Shown here: in pieces, positions 63,545-64,000 of the stretch
Layout of the letters: every line of letters begins with the position of its first letter
Position numbering within the stretch: position 1 is the first letter of the stretch
Assembly (NCBI RefSeq): GCF_018785265.1
Contig: NZ_WQPK01000002.1
Location: 1 to 64,000, forward strand
DNA from: Collinsella aerofaciens
GTDB taxonomy: Bacteria; Actinomycetota; Coriobacteriia; Coriobacteriales; Coriobacteriaceae
Length of the DNA: 64,000 nt
Direction: 5' to 3'
Notes under the pieces: model-generated
Databases searched by the model: none
What the model was told of the DNA's origin: nothing
What the model saw: only the letters and a program-made list of their open reading frames with translations
Position numbers and translations under genes: made by a program

Positions 63545-64000
63545 TCAGTTGAACAGATTGCCGATGGGGTCGGGGGCGGAACTGGGAAGATAGCGGATTT
63601 CTAGTTCTATGCCGAGCTTTTGCAGCTCTTTGAAGGTGGCGATGTCCGTATCGTCTACGGCAACGGCAGGCGTTACAGAGCGCTTGCCCTCCCCCGCCCG
63701 CATATGGCCGATGCTGATCTTGGTGATCGGCACACCGCCCTTAACCAGCACGAGCACATCGGCGGGTGAGGACACCATGATCAGAATCAATTGGCGAGGC
63801 GTTGCGGTATGAATGACGTCGATGGTCCTTTGCACCGAGAAAAAGCGCGTCCAAACGCCTTCTGGCGTCGCCACCCTCATAGGGGCCCACTTGCGAGCGT
63901 CCGCCGCGATCTCATCGTTGACGATTAGGACAAGGTTGGAACCCACGGCTTCGTTCCACAGCTCAACGTCTTGTCCGTAAATGAAACGGTCGTCGATGCG
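63545..64000 (-). CDS. Mannose/sorbose-family PTS EIIB, 5'-truncated by the window edge, active-site His replaced by Tyr
   Basis: 151 residues are visible; the start lies beyond position 64000. The sequence matches the EIIB of mannose/fructose/sorbose-family PTS: RIDDR...GQ near the N-terminus, VLIVNDEIAAD, a KGGVPITKISIGHM segment and FKELQKLGIELEIRYLPS. The N-terminal motif normally reads RIDDRLIHGQ with the phosphorylated His; here it reads RIDDRFIYGQ, so the His is Tyr. It may be a non-transporting regulatory paralogue, or use another residue. Confidence 0.82.
   Translation of the reverse strand, partial: RIDDRFIYGQDVELWNEAVGSNLVLIVNDEIAADARKWAPMRVATPEGVWTRFFSVQRTIDVIHTATPRQLILIMVSSPADVLVLVKGGVPITKISIGHMRAGEGKRSVTPAVAVDDTDIATFKELQKLGIELEIRYLPSSAPDPIGNLFN

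Overview
The window looks like chromosome from an anaerobic, saccharolytic gut actinobacterium of the Coriobacteriia, most likely Collinsella or a close relative. This is inferred from moderately high GC, the domination by sugar PTS loci, a tagatose-6-phosphate pathway, pyruvate formate-lyase, a flavodiiron (FprA) oxygen-scavenging protein and Gram-positive-style gene families. I see no rRNA, tRNA, CRISPR array, transposase or phage genes.

Layout. 1-5.3 kb: a DUF3990 toxin-like gene, then housekeeping genes (engB, mtnN, a class A beta-lactamase-fold protein, pflA, degV). 5.6-11.2 kb: a sucrose/fructan locus (GH32 hydrolase, PTS EIIBC, second GH32, LacI regulator) with repeated LacI-type operators. 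11.4-14.1 kb: a pyruvate formate-lyase split into a core enzyme and a separately translated glycyl-radical domain. 14.5-16.4 kb: a 2-keto-3-deoxygluconate-type permease and an SDR dehydrogenase. 16.6-21.3 kb: MarR plus a heterodimeric ABC exporter. 21.9-27.6 kb: DAHP synthase, a Bce-like ABC ATPase/permease pair, and a MutT-Vsr fusion. 28.3-31.5 kb: class II aldolase, DeoR regulator, FprA. 31.6-35.8 kb: galR / galK-galT. 36.2-40.2 kb: lacC, lacB, lacA, a membrane protein, and a lone lactose-family EIIA. 40.5-55.0 kb: three tandem modules, each a LacI repressor divergent from a LacE-type EIIBC and a LacG-type 6-phospho-beta-galactosidase. 55.4-62 kb: Fic protein, a DeoR gene fragment, a fourth EIIBC with an uncharacterised TIM-barrel-like protein and a GntR regulator, and a DeoR regulator. 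62.2-64 kb: galM and a partial mannose-family EIIB.

How it fits together. Beta-galactosides probably enter through four EIIBC permeases, perhaps sharing the single EIIA. LacG enzymes split the phosphorylated sugars, and LacAB and LacC convert galactose-6-P to tagatose-1,6-bisphosphate. No lacD is present, so the class II aldolase at 28.3 kb is the candidate for the last step. Free galactose uses GalM/GalK/GalT. Pyruvate goes to formate and acetyl-CoA through the split PFL.

The noncoding DNA is unusually structured. (1) An 11-mer, ACCGTTCRCSG, lies upstream of nearly every sugar unit, about 36-52 bp ahead of the local LacI operator. (2) Tandem palindromes with TGTAACA/TGTTACA arms punctuate the boundaries of the lac modules. 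(3) A 146-bp multi-hairpin element follows the stop codons of aroF and lacC, each time with the same second palindrome further on. (4) Giant hairpins with a conserved internal loop follow pfl and fba. (5) Several long-arm palindromes occur elsewhere. These features, the split PFL and the MutT-Vsr fusion are the most interesting content.
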